NCBI GenBank assembly: GCA_040219555.1
Contig: JAVJSF010000019.1
Coordinates: 1 to 64,000, forward strand
Reading direction: 5' to 3'
Source of the DNA: JAVJSF01 sp040219555
GTDB lineage: Bacteria; Actinomycetota; Thermoleophilia; Miltoncostaeales; Miltoncostaeaceae
DNA length: 64,000 bases
How positions within the stretch are numbered: the first letter of the stretch is position 1; each line of letters begins with the position of its first letter. Positions 1 through 9,814 of the stretch are shown here, one piece after another. The notes under the pieces are model-generated. The model was not told where the DNA came from and searched no databases. It saw only the letters and a list, made by a program, of their open reading frames with translations. The position numbers and the translations under genes were made by a program.

Positions 1-43
1 CAAGGCGCCGGGCGGCTTGCGGATGCTTCCGGCCCATATGCAC

Positions 44-63
44 AAATAAAGATTTCCTTATAT
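44..63. promoter_or_regulatory. AT-rich inverted repeat upstream of ahcY, candidate SahR-like (ArsR family) operator
   Basis: The sequence AAATAAAGATTTCCTTATAT is an imperfect inverted repeat (ATAARG-N4-CYTTAT) matching its own reverse complement at 14 of 20 positions, and is strikingly AT-rich for this genome. From memory it resembles operators ahead of methionine-cycle genes in alphaproteobacteria that are attributed to the ArsR-family SAH sensor SahR. It lies about 235 bp before ahcY, so the link is plausible but not proven. No regulator gene is in the window. Confidence 0.4.
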
Positions 64-299
64 CCTGTTGTGAGGCTTTCGCCGATCTGCTAGACAGCGC
101 TCCGTCGGACAGGGGCGCTCCGCAGCGCGGATGCTTGTCGGCCGGCCGGGACCAATCGGAGCCGCAGCGCGCCGCAACACAAGCGCGGGTCGGAAACGAC
201 CGTGCCCGCCCCTTCTTCCGTCCGACGCAAGTTCGAACGACCGGACGGGCCTTTCACGGCCGCCGGCTGCCGCACAGCGAAGACATCAGGAGTTAAGCG

Positions 300-1742
<1,443 letters not shown>

Positions 1743-1765
1743 CCACGGGCAGGCTGCAAAGCTTC

Positions 1766-1840
1766 GCTGAGCGGCGTCCTCGGAGGGGACAGTGCTACTC
1801 GCACTGTCCCCCTCCTGCGTCCACCGCTCAGCTCGCTTTT
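1766..1840 (+). terminator. Nested hairpin terminator after ahcY
   Basis: An outer stem GCTGAGCGG/CCGCTCAGC (1766-1774 with 1824-1832) encloses an inner stem of about 14 bp (1782-1795 with 1801-1815, one bulged base) and a TACTC loop, followed by TTTT at 1837-1840. This is a convincing intrinsic terminator 24 bp after the ahcY stop. Confidence 0.75.
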
Positions 1841-1895
1841 CGCGGCCCGTGACGAGACGGCTCCTCGTTGAGGAACCCGTGAGCGCCGGGATCTC

Positions 1896-1934
1896 GACCC
1901 CCGGAGGCTGATCGCCTCCGGGGGTCTTCTCGTT
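1896..1934 (+). terminator. Perfect 13-bp hairpin, second terminator
   Basis: GACCCCCGGAGGC (1896-1908) pairs perfectly with 1914-1926 around a TGATC loop and is followed by TTCTCGTT. It insulates ahcY from cheR together with the preceding hairpin. No gene is seen in 1743-2036. Confidence 0.7.
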
Positions 1935-2036
1935 GGGATGGTGCCGTGCTGTGGTGCCCGCGGGGTGGGGCCGGTGTCCTCCCGTGGTGGGGGCGCGGTG
2001 CTACAGGGGTGCGTGGGTCGGGCCGATGGTCGGTCC

Positions 2037-2837
2037 ATGACCACGAATGCATCCCCATCTGCCGACTACCTGCGCTTCTGCGACGGCGTGCGCCAGGTCT
2101 GCGGCGTGGACCTCGGCCACTACCGCCCGGCCCAGATGGAGCGCCGGCTGCGCACCTTCGCCGAGCGCGCCGGCCACGCGGATCTCGATGCCTACCTGGC
2201 GCAGATCCGTCGCGACATCGCCGCGCGCGAGGAGTTCCTCGACCGGATGACGATCAACGTCTCCGAGTTGTTCCGCAACCCGGAGCGGTTCGCCGAGCTC
2301 GAGCGCATCCACCTGCCCAGCCTGCAGGGCACCTCGCCGCGCGGGCTGAAGGTCTGGAGCGCCGCGTGCTCCTACGGGGCCGAGCCCTACTCGCTGGGGA
2401 TCCTGCTGCAGGAACTCGACCCGGCGGGGCGCCACGAGGTGCGCGCCACGGACATCGACCGCGGCATCCTGGCCCGCGCGCGGGAGGGCGTCTTCTCGCG
2501 CGCCGACATGCGCAACGTCACGCCCGCGCGGCGTCAGCGCTGGTTCACCGAGGAGCAGGACGGCGGGGTGCGTACCACCGACGCCCTGCGGCGCATGGTC
2601 CGCTTCTCACAGATGGACCTGCTGAAGGACCGCTACCCCACCGGCCAGGACCTCATCCTGTGCCGCAACGTGGTCATCTACTTCACCGAGGACGCCAAGC
2701 GCCACATCTACGCCGGCCTTCGCTCGGCGCTGCGCCCGGGCGGGCTGCTGATGGTCGGGTCGACCGAGAGCATCGCCGACGCCGAGAAGACCGGCTGGGA
2801 GAAGGCCGGAACCTTCTTCTACCGCCGGGCCGACTGA
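2037..2837 (+). CDS. cheR: Chemotaxis protein methyltransferase CheR
   Basis: SAM-dependent methyltransferase that methylates glutamates of chemoreceptors for sensory adaptation. From the ATG at 2037 the product is 266 aa, the usual CheR size. It has the N-terminal helical CheR_N part (MERRLRTFAERAGH), TINVSELFRNPERF, the SAM-binding VWSAACSYGAEPYSLGI, and LILCRNVVIYFTEDAKR near the C-terminus. No receptor-docking C-terminal extension is seen. The frame is open upstream to 1938, but the family alignment begins just after MTTNASPSADY, so 2037 is preferred although no clear Shine-Dalgarno is visible. It stands alone on the plus strand, just upstream of the convergent yyaC-like gene and the cheA operon, and presumably works on receptors encoded elsewhere. 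Confidence 0.93.
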   Translation: MTTNASPSADYLRFCDGVRQVCGVDLGHYRPAQMERRLRTFAERAGHADLDAYLAQIRRDIAAREEFLDRMTINVSELFRNPERFAELERIHLPSLQGTSPRGLKVWSAACSYGAEPYSLGILLQELDPAGRHEVRATDIDRGILARAREGVFSRADMRNVTPARRQRWFTEEQDGGVRTTDALRRMVRFSQMDLLKDRYPTGQDLILCRNVVIYFTEDAKRHIYAGLRSALRPGGLLMVGSTESIADAEKTGWEKAGTFFYRRAD

Positions 2838-2863
2838 CCGCGCCCGCCGGGCGGCAGAAGGGA

Positions 2864-2894
2864 CCACCGGGCGCCCGCGAGGGGTGCCCGGTGG
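2864..2894. terminator. GC-rich hairpin between convergent cheR and the yyaC-like gene
   Basis: CCACCGGGCGCCC (2864-2876) pairs with GGGTGCCCGGTGG (2882-2894) with one G-T position and loop GCGAG. There is no T-tract, so termination is inferred from position. The rest of 2838-3102 shows no gene; a smaller 7-bp stem with loop GTCA lies at 3048-3065. Confidence 0.4.
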
Positions 2895-3102
2895 CGGGCG
2901 ACCGAGGGTGAGGGGTTACGGTCGCGCCGGTGGGGCCGGCCGCGGGCGCACTGCCGATGGCGCCCCACGGGGCCCCGGTGCGGGCGAGATGCCCGCGGGC
3001 ACTCTGCCCGAGGCGACCGGCAGATGCAAGGGACGATGAACACAGTGTCTTCGGGTCACCGAAGAGTGAGCCGGCGCCGGGCCCGCCGGGGCGGAGACCG
3101 CC

Positions 3103-3732
3103 TCAGGCCACCGCCTCGAAGCCGGTCGTCGCCCCGCCCGCCCGGGGCTCCGGCTCGGCCGCCGCGGCGGCCTCCCGGCGGATGGTCCGCAGCGACCACC
3201 AGCAGGCGCTGGCGATCAACTCGGACAGGGTCTGGACCATGAAGAGGCGCGTGCACTGCAGCACCTGGGCGTCCATCAGCCCGGCCCGCACGTTCACGGT
3301 GCCCGCCACCGCCAGCTCGCCGATCTGGGGGAGGTCCTTGCCCACCCCCTCGCCGGGTCTCAGGCCGCCGCGGCGCACCCGCACCGACCCCACCGACGGC
3401 AGGGTGCCCAGCGCCGCGTCGACGGCCACGATCAGCGGGCGGGGGCGCTCGCGCATCCGCGGACGCAGGCGCTCGGCCAGATTGAGCGCGTGGAGAGGAT
3501 CCTCCAGGGTGCCCACCACCTCATCCTCGGTGTGCCCCAGCCGGCGCAGGCGCTGACCCACCAGCGGGCCCAGGGCGTCGCCGGTGGAGCGGTCGGTACC
3601 GATGCAGGCGAACACGACGGGCCGCCGGTCCGCGCCCAGCGCGCGCAGCTCGGCCTCCAGCCCCATCGACAGCGTCGCCAGGGCGCCGGCCTGATCGCTG
3701 TGGACCTTCAGGGCGGAGCGGGAGGTGGGCAC
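3103..3732 (-). CDS. YyaC-like (DUF1256) protein, germination-protease-fold family
   Basis: The 209-aa product carries the hallmark of the DUF1256/YyaC family, known mainly from endospore formers, where YyaC is a forespore protein related to the Gpr germination protease. Visible family motifs are CIGTDRSTGDALGPLVG at residues 43-59, HALNLAERL, IVAVDAALGT, and PGEGVGKDLPQIGELAVAG. The frame is open to 3861, but the GTG at 3732 has GGAAGG nine bases upstream and starts where the family fold should begin. The gene is divergent from cheA (131 bp apart) and convergent with cheR. No sporulation gene is seen in the window. The family assignment is strong. The role here is unknown; a peptidase or ligand-binding role linked to motility or dormancy is inference only. 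Confidence 0.85.
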   Translation of the reverse strand: MPTSRSALKVHSDQAGALATLSMGLEAELRALGADRRPVVFACIGTDRSTGDALGPLVGQRLRRLGHTEDEVVGTLEDPLHALNLAERLRPRMRERPRPLIVAVDAALGTLPSVGSVRVRRGGLRPGEGVGKDLPQIGELAVAGTVNVRAGLMDAQVLQCTRLFMVQTLSELIASACWWSLRTIRREAAAAAEPEPRAGGATTGFEAVA

Positions 3733-3863
3733 TTTCTCAAGCCTTCCCGGGTGGGGCCGATGAGGGGACACGGGGGCAGAGTAGGAGCCGTCAGGGGGAG
3801 CGACACCACCCGAACGGCCAGTTCTTCGACCCGTCGGCCGACTCGAATGGTGGGAGCGCATCA

Positions 3864-5948
3864 GTGGATGTCTCGGAGTACCTCGGACTTTTCCTGGACG
3901 AGAGCGGCGAGAACCTTCAGCTCTTGAACGCGTCGCTGCTCGAGATGGAGCGCGACCCCACCGACCGCGAGCCCCTGACGGCGGTCTTCCGCGTGGCGCA
4001 CTCCCTGAAGGGGATGAGCGCCACCATGGGCTTCGACGCCATGGCCGGCCTGACCCACCGCATGGAGGAGGTCCTGGCGGGCATCCGCGACGGTGGTCAC
4101 CCGATCACCGCCGCCGTGACCGACGCCCTCTTCGCCTGCCTGGACACCCTGCAGGAGATGGTGGACCTGGTCGCCGCCGGTGACAGCCGCCAGGTGGACA
4201 CCTCCGCGCTGCTCGACCGGCTCGAGGCCGTGGCCGCCGAGGGCGCCGCCCCGGTCGTCGCCGCGGCCGCAGAGGTGGCCGCCACCCTGACGGCCCCCGC
4301 CCCGCCCCCCGGCCCCGTCGCCGAGTCCGCCGACCTGTCCGACTACGAGCGCATGATCGTGGCCCAGGCGCACGAGCAGGGCCTGCAGGTGGTCGCGGTG
4401 GAAGCCGAACTGGCCCAGGAGTGCGTCCTGCGCGCGGCACGGGCGTTCATGGTCGGCACCGAGCTCGAGGCGATGGGCGACATCGTGCGCTCGGACCCCA
4501 CCACCGAGCAGATCGAGCGCGACGAGATCGGCGAGGTGCTCACCTTCTGGGTCGCCACCGCCGCCGGCCCCGACGAGGTCCGCGACGCCGTGGCCCGCGT
4601 CAGCGAGGTCGCCGTCTGTCGCACGTCCGCCCTCGCGCCTGGCGAGGTGGGGGCCGCGCCCGCGCCCGCTCTCGCCGACCAGGGCCTCGACGCCCCCGCA
4701 CCCACCGCTCCGCCCGCCACCGCCGAGGCCCCCGCTCCGGCCGGCCCGGGCGAGCCGGAGCAGTCGGGCAAGGCGCCGGCCCGCGGCAGTGCCGCGCCCA
4801 CGGTGCGCGTGGGCACCGACCGCCTTGACGCCCTGATGAACCTGATGGGCGAGATGGTCATCGTCCGCACCCGGCTTGCCCAGACCTCCGCGTCGGGCGA
4901 CGTCGACTCCACCCGCGCCGCCGTGGAGGACCTCAACCGCGTGACCGGCGACCTGCAGACGCTGGTGATGCGCGTGCGCATGATGCCGGTGGAGGCCGTC
5001 TTCATGCGCTTCCCGCGCATGGTCCGCGATCTGGCCCACACGCTGGGCAAGCAGGTGCGCCTGGAGATCATCGGGGAGGACACCGAGCTCGACCGCACCG
5101 TCATCGACGAGCTGGGCGACCCGCTGGTGCACATGCTGCGCAACGCCGTCGACCACGGTCTCGAGGGGCCCGACGACCGTCGCGCGGCGGGCAAGGACCC
5201 GACGGGCACGGTGTGGCTCGAGGCCCGCCACTCGGGCAGCAGCGTGGTCATCGAGGTCCGCGACGATGGCCGCGGAATGGACCCGGGTGCCCTGCGGGCC
5301 TCCGCGGTCCGCAAGGGGGTGCTCGACCAGGCCACCGCCGACCGCCTCACCGACGCGGAGGCGCTGGAGCTGGTGCTGATGCCCGGCTTCTCGACGGCCG
5401 AGACCACCACCGACATCTCGGGGCGCGGCGTGGGCATGGACGCGGTGCGCGCCCGCATCACCAGTCTCGGCGGCAGCGTCGACATCACCTCGGTCATCGG
5501 CGAGGGCACCCGCTTCACCATCCGCCTCCCGCTGACGCTGGCCATCATCGGCGCGCTGCTGGTCCGCGCCGCCCAGGAGGTCTACGCGGTGCCGATCGAG
5601 GCGATCGAGGAGATCGTCGAGGTGCCCTGCGCCGATGTGCGCAACGCCGGCGGGCGCCCCTGCATGGTGCTGCGCGACACCATCGTCCCGCTGATGTGGC
5701 TGCGCGAGCGTCTGCACCTGGACCACGACCGCGGCGACCGTGACGATCTGGACGTGGTGGTGGTCAACACCTCCTCCGGGCGCGTCGGCGTCGTGGTGGA
5801 CGGGCTGATCGGTCAACAGGACATCGTGATCAAGCAGCTCCCGCTGTACCTGGGCGAGGTGCTGGGAGTCGCCGGCGCCACCATCCTCGGCGACGGCTCG
5901 GTGGCCCTCATCGTGGACATCACCGCGCTCGGGGGATCGATCCGATGA
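3864..5948 (+). CDS. cheA: Chemotaxis histidine kinase CheA
   Basis: Cytoplasmic kinase that autophosphorylates in response to chemoreceptors and passes phosphate to CheY/CheB. The 694-aa product has all five domains: P1 HPt with phospho-acceptor His46 in VAHSLKGMSATMGF, a P2-like segment around 165-235, a Pro/Ala-rich linker (about 240-300), P3 dimerisation from about 305, P4 ATPase (N-box LRNAVDHG near 423, DDGRGMD near 467, GRGVGMDAV near 520) and a C-terminal CheW-like P5. The GTG start is preceded by GGGAG at 3852-3856. It is the first gene of a long operon, its stop overlapping cheC by 4 bp. No cheY, cheB or cheW lies in the window, so they must be encoded elsewhere. Confidence 0.97.
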   Translation: MDVSEYLGLFLDESGENLQLLNASLLEMERDPTDREPLTAVFRVAHSLKGMSATMGFDAMAGLTHRMEEVLAGIRDGGHPITAAVTDALFACLDTLQEMVDLVAAGDSRQVDTSALLDRLEAVAAEGAAPVVAAAAEVAATLTAPAPPPGPVAESADLSDYERMIVAQAHEQGLQVVAVEAELAQECVLRAARAFMVGTELEAMGDIVRSDPTTEQIERDEIGEVLTFWVATAAGPDEVRDAVARVSEVAVCRTSALAPGEVGAAPAPALADQGLDAPAPTAPPATAEAPAPAGPGEPEQSGKAPARGSAAPTVRVGTDRLDALMNLMGEMVIVRTRLAQTSASGDVDSTRAAVEDLNRVTGDLQTLVMRVRMMPVEAVFMRFPRMVRDLAHTLGKQVRLEIIGEDTELDRTVIDELGDPLVHMLRNAVDHGLEGPDDRRAAGKDPTGTVWLEARHSGSSVVIEVRDDGRGMDPGALRASAVRKGVLDQATADRLTDAEALELVLMPGFSTAETTTDISGRGVGMDAVRARITSLGGSVDITSVIGEGTRFTIRLPLTLAIIGALLVRAAQEVYAVPIEAIEEIVEVPCADVRNAGGRPCMVLRDTIVPLMWLRERLHLDHDRGDRDDLDVVVVNTSSGRVGVVVDGLIGQQDIVIKQLPLYLGEVLGVAGATILGDGSVALIVDITALGGSIR

Positions 5949-6571
5949 ACGCCGACCACCTGGCGCCCGTCGCGATCGACGCCCTGGCCGAGATCGGCAA
6001 CATCGGGGCCGGCACGGCCGCGACCGCCCTGGCCCAGATGACCGGGGTCCGCGTGGACATGGGTCTGCCCCGGGTGTCGCTGGTGCCCGTGGAGGACGTG
6101 CCGGACCGGGTGGGCGGGGGCGACACCGTGGTGGCGGCCATCCTGCTCGATGTGACCGGCGACGCGCCGGGCCGGATGGTCTTCATGATGCCCGCCGGCG
6201 CCGCGCGCACCGTGGTGGACATGCTGATGGGCCTGCCGTCCACCCACTCCGGAGACGAGGTCCCCGAGTTCGACGAGATCGCCCTCTCGGCCCTCCAGGA
6301 GGTGGGCAACGTGCTCACCGGGGCCTACCTGGGCGCGCTGAGCACCCTGACCGGGCTACGCCTGGAGCCCTCGCCGCCGGCGCTCGGGATCGACATGGCC
6401 TATGCCCTTCTGGCGACCGCGATCGTGGACGTGGCCGAGCGGAGCCCGGACGCCCTCCTGATCGAGACGGACTTCAGCGACGACGACGACCCGCAGGTGG
6501 GGACGCTGATGTTCATCCCCACGCCCGAGGGCCTCGATGCCGTGCTGGGCCGCCTGGGGGTGGCGGCGTGA
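5945..6571 (+). CDS. cheC: CheY-phosphate phosphatase CheC
   Basis: 208-aa phosphatase of the CheC/CheX/FliY family that dephosphorylates CheY-P and binds CheD. Both pseudo-symmetric active-site helices are visible: IDALAEIGNIGAGTAATALA near the N-terminus and ALQEVGNVLTGAYLGAL in the middle, each with the E-x-x-N pair. The ATG overlaps the cheA stop (ATGA) and its own stop overlaps cheD (GTGA), so the three proteins are translationally coupled. The CheC-CheD adaptation system is typical of Bacillus- and Thermotoga-type chemotaxis rather than the enteric CheZ type. Confidence 0.95.
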   Translation: MNADHLAPVAIDALAEIGNIGAGTAATALAQMTGVRVDMGLPRVSLVPVEDVPDRVGGGDTVVAAILLDVTGDAPGRMVFMMPAGAARTVVDMLMGLPSTHSGDEVPEFDEIALSALQEVGNVLTGAYLGALSTLTGLRLEPSPPALGIDMAYALLATAIVDVAERSPDALLIETDFSDDDDPQVGTLMFIPTPEGLDAVLGRLGVAA

Positions 6572-7089
6572 CCCCCGGGACCGCGACGATCCTGAGGGCG
6601 CCGGCGGCCGCGGACATCTCGGTGGGTCTGGGCCGCCTGGCCGCCTCCGGCGAGCGCGGCCAGGTGCTGTCGGCGCTGGGACTCGGGTCGTGCATCGGCC
6701 TGGTGATGGTCGACGCCGGTGTCGGCGTCGCCGGTCTGGCGCACGTGATGCTGCCGAGCGCCAGGGGGGAGGTGGGCGAGCTGGCCGGCAAGTACGCCGA
6801 CACCGCGGCCCCCGCGCTGCTGTCGGCCGTCACGGCTCTCGGCGCTCGCCGGCGCTTCCTGACGGTGAAGATCGCGGGCGGGGCGCACATGTTCGCCCAG
6901 GGCTCCGGCGCGCACACCCTCGCGGTGGGCGAGCGCAACGCCGAGGCGGTCCGGGTGGCCATCCTGGCCCTCGGCCTGCGGGTGTCCGCGGCAGACGTGG
7001 GCGGGAACATGGGGCGCACCCTGCGCGTGGACGTGGGGGACGGGCGCGTCAGCGTCCGCCAGGTGGGCGGGGAGACGCGCCCGTTGTGA
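6568..7089 (+). CDS. cheD: Chemoreceptor glutamine deamidase CheD
   Basis: 173-aa deamidase converting receptor glutamines to glutamates and partner of CheC. The catalytic Cys42 lies in ALGLGSCIGLVMVDA, followed by His59 in GLAHVMLP; the later segment FLTVKIAGGAHMF carries the conserved Thr. The length is typical. The GTG start overlaps the cheC stop by 4 bp, and its own stop overlaps the next gene (GTGA at 7086). Confidence 0.95.
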   Translation: MTPGTATILRAPAAADISVGLGRLAASGERGQVLSALGLGSCIGLVMVDAGVGVAGLAHVMLPSARGEVGELAGKYADTAAPALLSAVTALGARRRFLTVKIAGGAHMFAQGSGAHTLAVGERNAEAVRVAILALGLRVSAADVGGNMGRTLRVDVGDGRVSVRQVGGETRPL

Positions 7090-8660
7090 GCCCGCCGGCT
7101 GCACCGGACCCCCCGATCCCCGCGGGTGCGCTCGAGACCGCCGAGGTGGTACCGGCGGCCCTCACCGTGGACGTCGCGCTCACCGAGCACGCCGACCGGG
7201 CCCTCCTGACCGTGCGCGCCGAGCCGCCCGGCGGGGAGCGACGCCCGGATGTCGACGCCGAGGCGATCGCGCGCGCCGCGGCGGCACTGGCCGCGGCCGG
7301 CGTGGTGCACGGCATCGACGACCTCGCGGTGGGCGAGGCGGTGAGGGCCGCCGACGGCCAGGCCCGTGTCGTGGCGCGCGCCAGCGCACCCCGCCCTCCC
7401 GAGGACGCCCGGATCGTCCTCGACCACATCGCGGCCATGCGCGCCGACCCTCTGTTCACGGTGCCCGCGGGCATCCGTATCGCCCACCGCACCCAGGCCC
7501 GCCCGGGCAGCCCGGGCACCGACGTCACCGGCGCCCCCGTGCCGCCGGCCGAGCCGCGCGTGCCGGCGCTGGAGGCCGGGAACGGCGCACGCCTGGTGGA
7601 CGACGGGGAGGCGCCGGCGGTCCACGCGGAGGTGGCCGGCCGGCCGGAGCCCAGCGGCGCGAGGGTGGGCGTCGAGCCCGCGGTGCGGGCCGCCGACATC
7701 GCGCCCGGTGCCCGGGCGTCGGTCCACGGCACGCTCCAGGTCTCCGGCGACGTCGGCGAGGGCGCGAGCCTGCACGCAACCGGTCGAATCGAGGTGGCCG
7801 GACTGGTCTCACACGCCCGCCTGGAGGCCGAGGACGGCATCGCGGTGTCCGGATCCTGCCTGGCGACCACGCTGCGCGCGGGGGTCCATCGCGCGGCCTG
7901 CCGGTCCCTCGTCGTCCCGCTCGCCGACGCCCTCGACGCCCTGGCGGCCCTCGACGCCCAGCTGGCCCAGCTCCTGACCGGCCTCCCCGAGGGGGCCCGC
8001 GCCCCCGACGAGGCCGGCGCCCTGCGCATGCTGGCCGCGCGCCACCATGCCGATCTGCCCGAGCTCTGGCGCGCCGCCGCGCACGCCGTGGCCGTGCACG
8101 GGCCCGAGGCCCGCCTGGATCCCGGTGCGGCCGAGGCGGTGACGTCCATGGCACGGCGGGTGGAGGAACTGCCGGCCGGCGGCTCGCTGACCCGGGCCGA
8201 CATCCTCTCGCTGGACGCGGCCACCGCCGCCGAACGCGCGCGCCTGCAGGCGGTTCCCGCGGCGGGCGCCGAGGTGCGCGCCGCGTACCTGCAGGGGTGC
8301 CGCGTGGAGTGCTCAGGTGATCTGGTGGTCACGGGCGGGGGCACCTACAACACCGACGGGCTGGTCGGCGGCGATCTGGTGGCCGATGCCCCCGGGGCCA
8401 CGGTGCGCGGCGGCGACCTGCGCATCGCAGGGGTGGTACGCGCCGGCGAGCTGGGCGCCCCGGGAGGAGCGCGCGTGGACATCCATCTGCCGGGCCCCGC
8501 CCGCCCGGGCACTCGCCTGGTGGCGCGCCTGGCCCATCCGGGGGTGGAGATCACCATCGCGGGCCGATCGGTCTCGATCGCGCACACGACGCTCAACCCG
8601 ACCGTCGGATGTGACGAAGAGAACCGCGTGGCACGAACCGGCGAGCGCGCCGGGGGCTGA
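7086..8660 (+). CDS. fapA: FapA (DUF342) family protein
   Basis: 524-aa product of the FapA/DUF342 family, found next to flagellar and chemotaxis genes. It has an N-terminal domain, the stretch ARIVLDHIAAMRADPLFTVPAG, and a repetitive Gly-rich beta-helix part (GTLQVSGDVGEGASLHATGRIEVAGLV, with later ECSGDLVVTGG and GGDLVADAPGATVRGGDLRIAG) interrupted by a helical segment around residues 275-400. The GTG at 7086 overlaps the cheD stop and is taken as the start; an upstream open frame exists but overlaps cheC/cheD. Family membership is fairly sure. A role as a polymer-forming scaffold in flagellar assembly is inferred from context. Confidence 0.8.
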   Translation: MSPPAAPDPPIPAGALETAEVVPAALTVDVALTEHADRALLTVRAEPPGGERRPDVDAEAIARAAAALAAAGVVHGIDDLAVGEAVRAADGQARVVARASAPRPPEDARIVLDHIAAMRADPLFTVPAGIRIAHRTQARPGSPGTDVTGAPVPPAEPRVPALEAGNGARLVDDGEAPAVHAEVAGRPEPSGARVGVEPAVRAADIAPGARASVHGTLQVSGDVGEGASLHATGRIEVAGLVSHARLEAEDGIAVSGSCLATTLRAGVHRAACRSLVVPLADALDALAALDAQLAQLLTGLPEGARAPDEAGALRMLAARHHADLPELWRAAAHAVAVHGPEARLDPGAAEAVTSMARRVEELPAGGSLTRADILSLDAATAAERARLQAVPAAGAEVRAAYLQGCRVECSGDLVVTGGGTYNTDGLVGGDLVADAPGATVRGGDLRIAGVVRAGELGAPGGARVDIHLPGPARPGTRLVARLAHPGVEITIAGRSVSIAHTTLNPTVGCDEENRVARTGERAGG

Positions 8661-8740
8661 CACCCCCGCACGGTCGCGGGGTGGATGGGGGTCATGGATG
8701 ACGCCGCCGAACGTAACCGGACAGGTACGGGGCGCATCGC

Positions 8741-9814
8741 ATGGCAGCAGGCGCGACGGGCGAGAAGACAGAGAAGGCCACACCCAAGCGCCGCGAGGAG
8801 GCGCGCAAGCGTGGCCAGGTCGCGCGCAGCCAGGAGCTGAACACCGGGCTCGGCCTGCTGACCGTCTTCGCCATGCTGGCCTTCATGGGCTCCTGGATGC
8901 TCCAGGGCTTCATGGCCGTGCTGGAGTCGGGCCTGGCGGAGTCGGGCCAGGCGGGGTCGTTGGACTCGTCGGCCGCCTGGGACAGCCTGATGGCCGCCGG
9001 GCTGAACGGCCTGTGGCTGACCGCGCCCTTCGCCTTCGGCGGCGTCCTCGTGGGCGTGATCGCCTCGGCCGTCCAGGTGAAGCCCGGCATCACACCCGAG
9101 GTCCTCAAGGTGCGCTTCTCCATGATCTCGCCCAAGAACGGCGTCAAGCGCCTGTTCTCGGTCCGCTCGATGGTGCGCACGGTCAAGGACCTGTTCAAGA
9201 TCGCGATCACCGGGCTGGTGGCCTACTGGGTGCTGCAGGGCTCGCTCGACGAGTTGATGTCGCTGCTCGGGGCGTCGCCGGGCCTGTTCCTCACGGTCAT
9301 CGGGACCATGGTGCTGAAGGTGGGTTTCTCGATCGCGGCGATCTACATCGTCATCGCGGTGGCCGACCTGGCCTACGAGCGCTGGCAGCACGAGCGCGAC
9401 CTGCGCATGACCATCGACGAGGTCCGGCGCGAGTTCAAGGAGGCCGATCTCGGGCCCGAGGTGAAGGCCCAGATGAAGCGCCGCCAGCGTGAGATGTCGG
9501 TCCGGCGCATGATGAACGACGTCCCCGACGCCGACGTGGTGATCGTCAACCCGACCCACTACGCGGTGGCGCTGAAGTACGAGCGCGCCTTCCCGGCGCC
9601 CAAGGTCGTGGCCAAGGGCGTGGACCACACGGCCCACCGGATCATCGCGCTGGCCGAGGAGCACGGGGTCACCGTGCGCCGCGAGCCGCCGCTGGCGCGC
9701 AGCCTGTACGCCAACTCCGAGGTGGGCCAGTACATCCCGGCCGATGCCTTCGGCGCCGTGGCAGAGATCCTGGCGGTCGTCTACCGCACCGGCCGGCGCG
9801 GGGCGGCGGCCTGA
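8741..9814 (+). CDS. flhB: Flagellar export switch protein FlhB
   Basis: Inner-membrane component of the flagellar type III export gate that switches export specificity from rod/hook to filament substrates. The 357-aa product begins with the family signature GEKTEKATPKRREEARKRGQVARS, has four membrane segments (about 35-55, 88-110, 150-168, 183-210) and the autocleavage motif Asn270-Pro-Thr-His273 in VIVNPTHYAVAL. The 80-bp gap before it contains a short GC hairpin, so it may also have its own promoter. Its stop overlaps the flhA start (TGATG). fliP/Q/R, which usually precede flhB, are absent here. Confidence 0.97.
   Translation: MAAGATGEKTEKATPKRREEARKRGQVARSQELNTGLGLLTVFAMLAFMGSWMLQGFMAVLESGLAESGQAGSLDSSAAWDSLMAAGLNGLWLTAPFAFGGVLVGVIASAVQVKPGITPEVLKVRFSMISPKNGVKRLFSVRSMVRTVKDLFKIAITGLVAYWVLQGSLDELMSLLGASPGLFLTVIGTMVLKVGFSIAAIYIVIAVADLAYERWQHERDLRMTIDEVRREFKEADLGPEVKAQMKRRQREMSVRRMMNDVPDADVVIVNPTHYAVALKYERAFPAPKVVAKGVDHTAHRIIALAEEHGVTVRREPPLARSLYANSEVGQYIPADAFGAVAEILAVVYRTGRRGAAA

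Noticed and set aside
61..140. Possible SAH riboswitch upstream of ahcY
   Set aside because: A segment resembling the conserved GAGGAGCGCUGC core appears only on the opposite strand, and the paired elements and pseudoknot cannot be laid out on the coding strand.
3048..3065. CTTCGG/CCGAAG hairpin as a functional element
   Set aside because: Only 7 bp, no T-tract and no clear target gene.
3861..5816. Long minus-strand open frame across cheA
   Set aside because: Antisense shadow rich in His/Asp/Val; typical of high-GC coding DNA.
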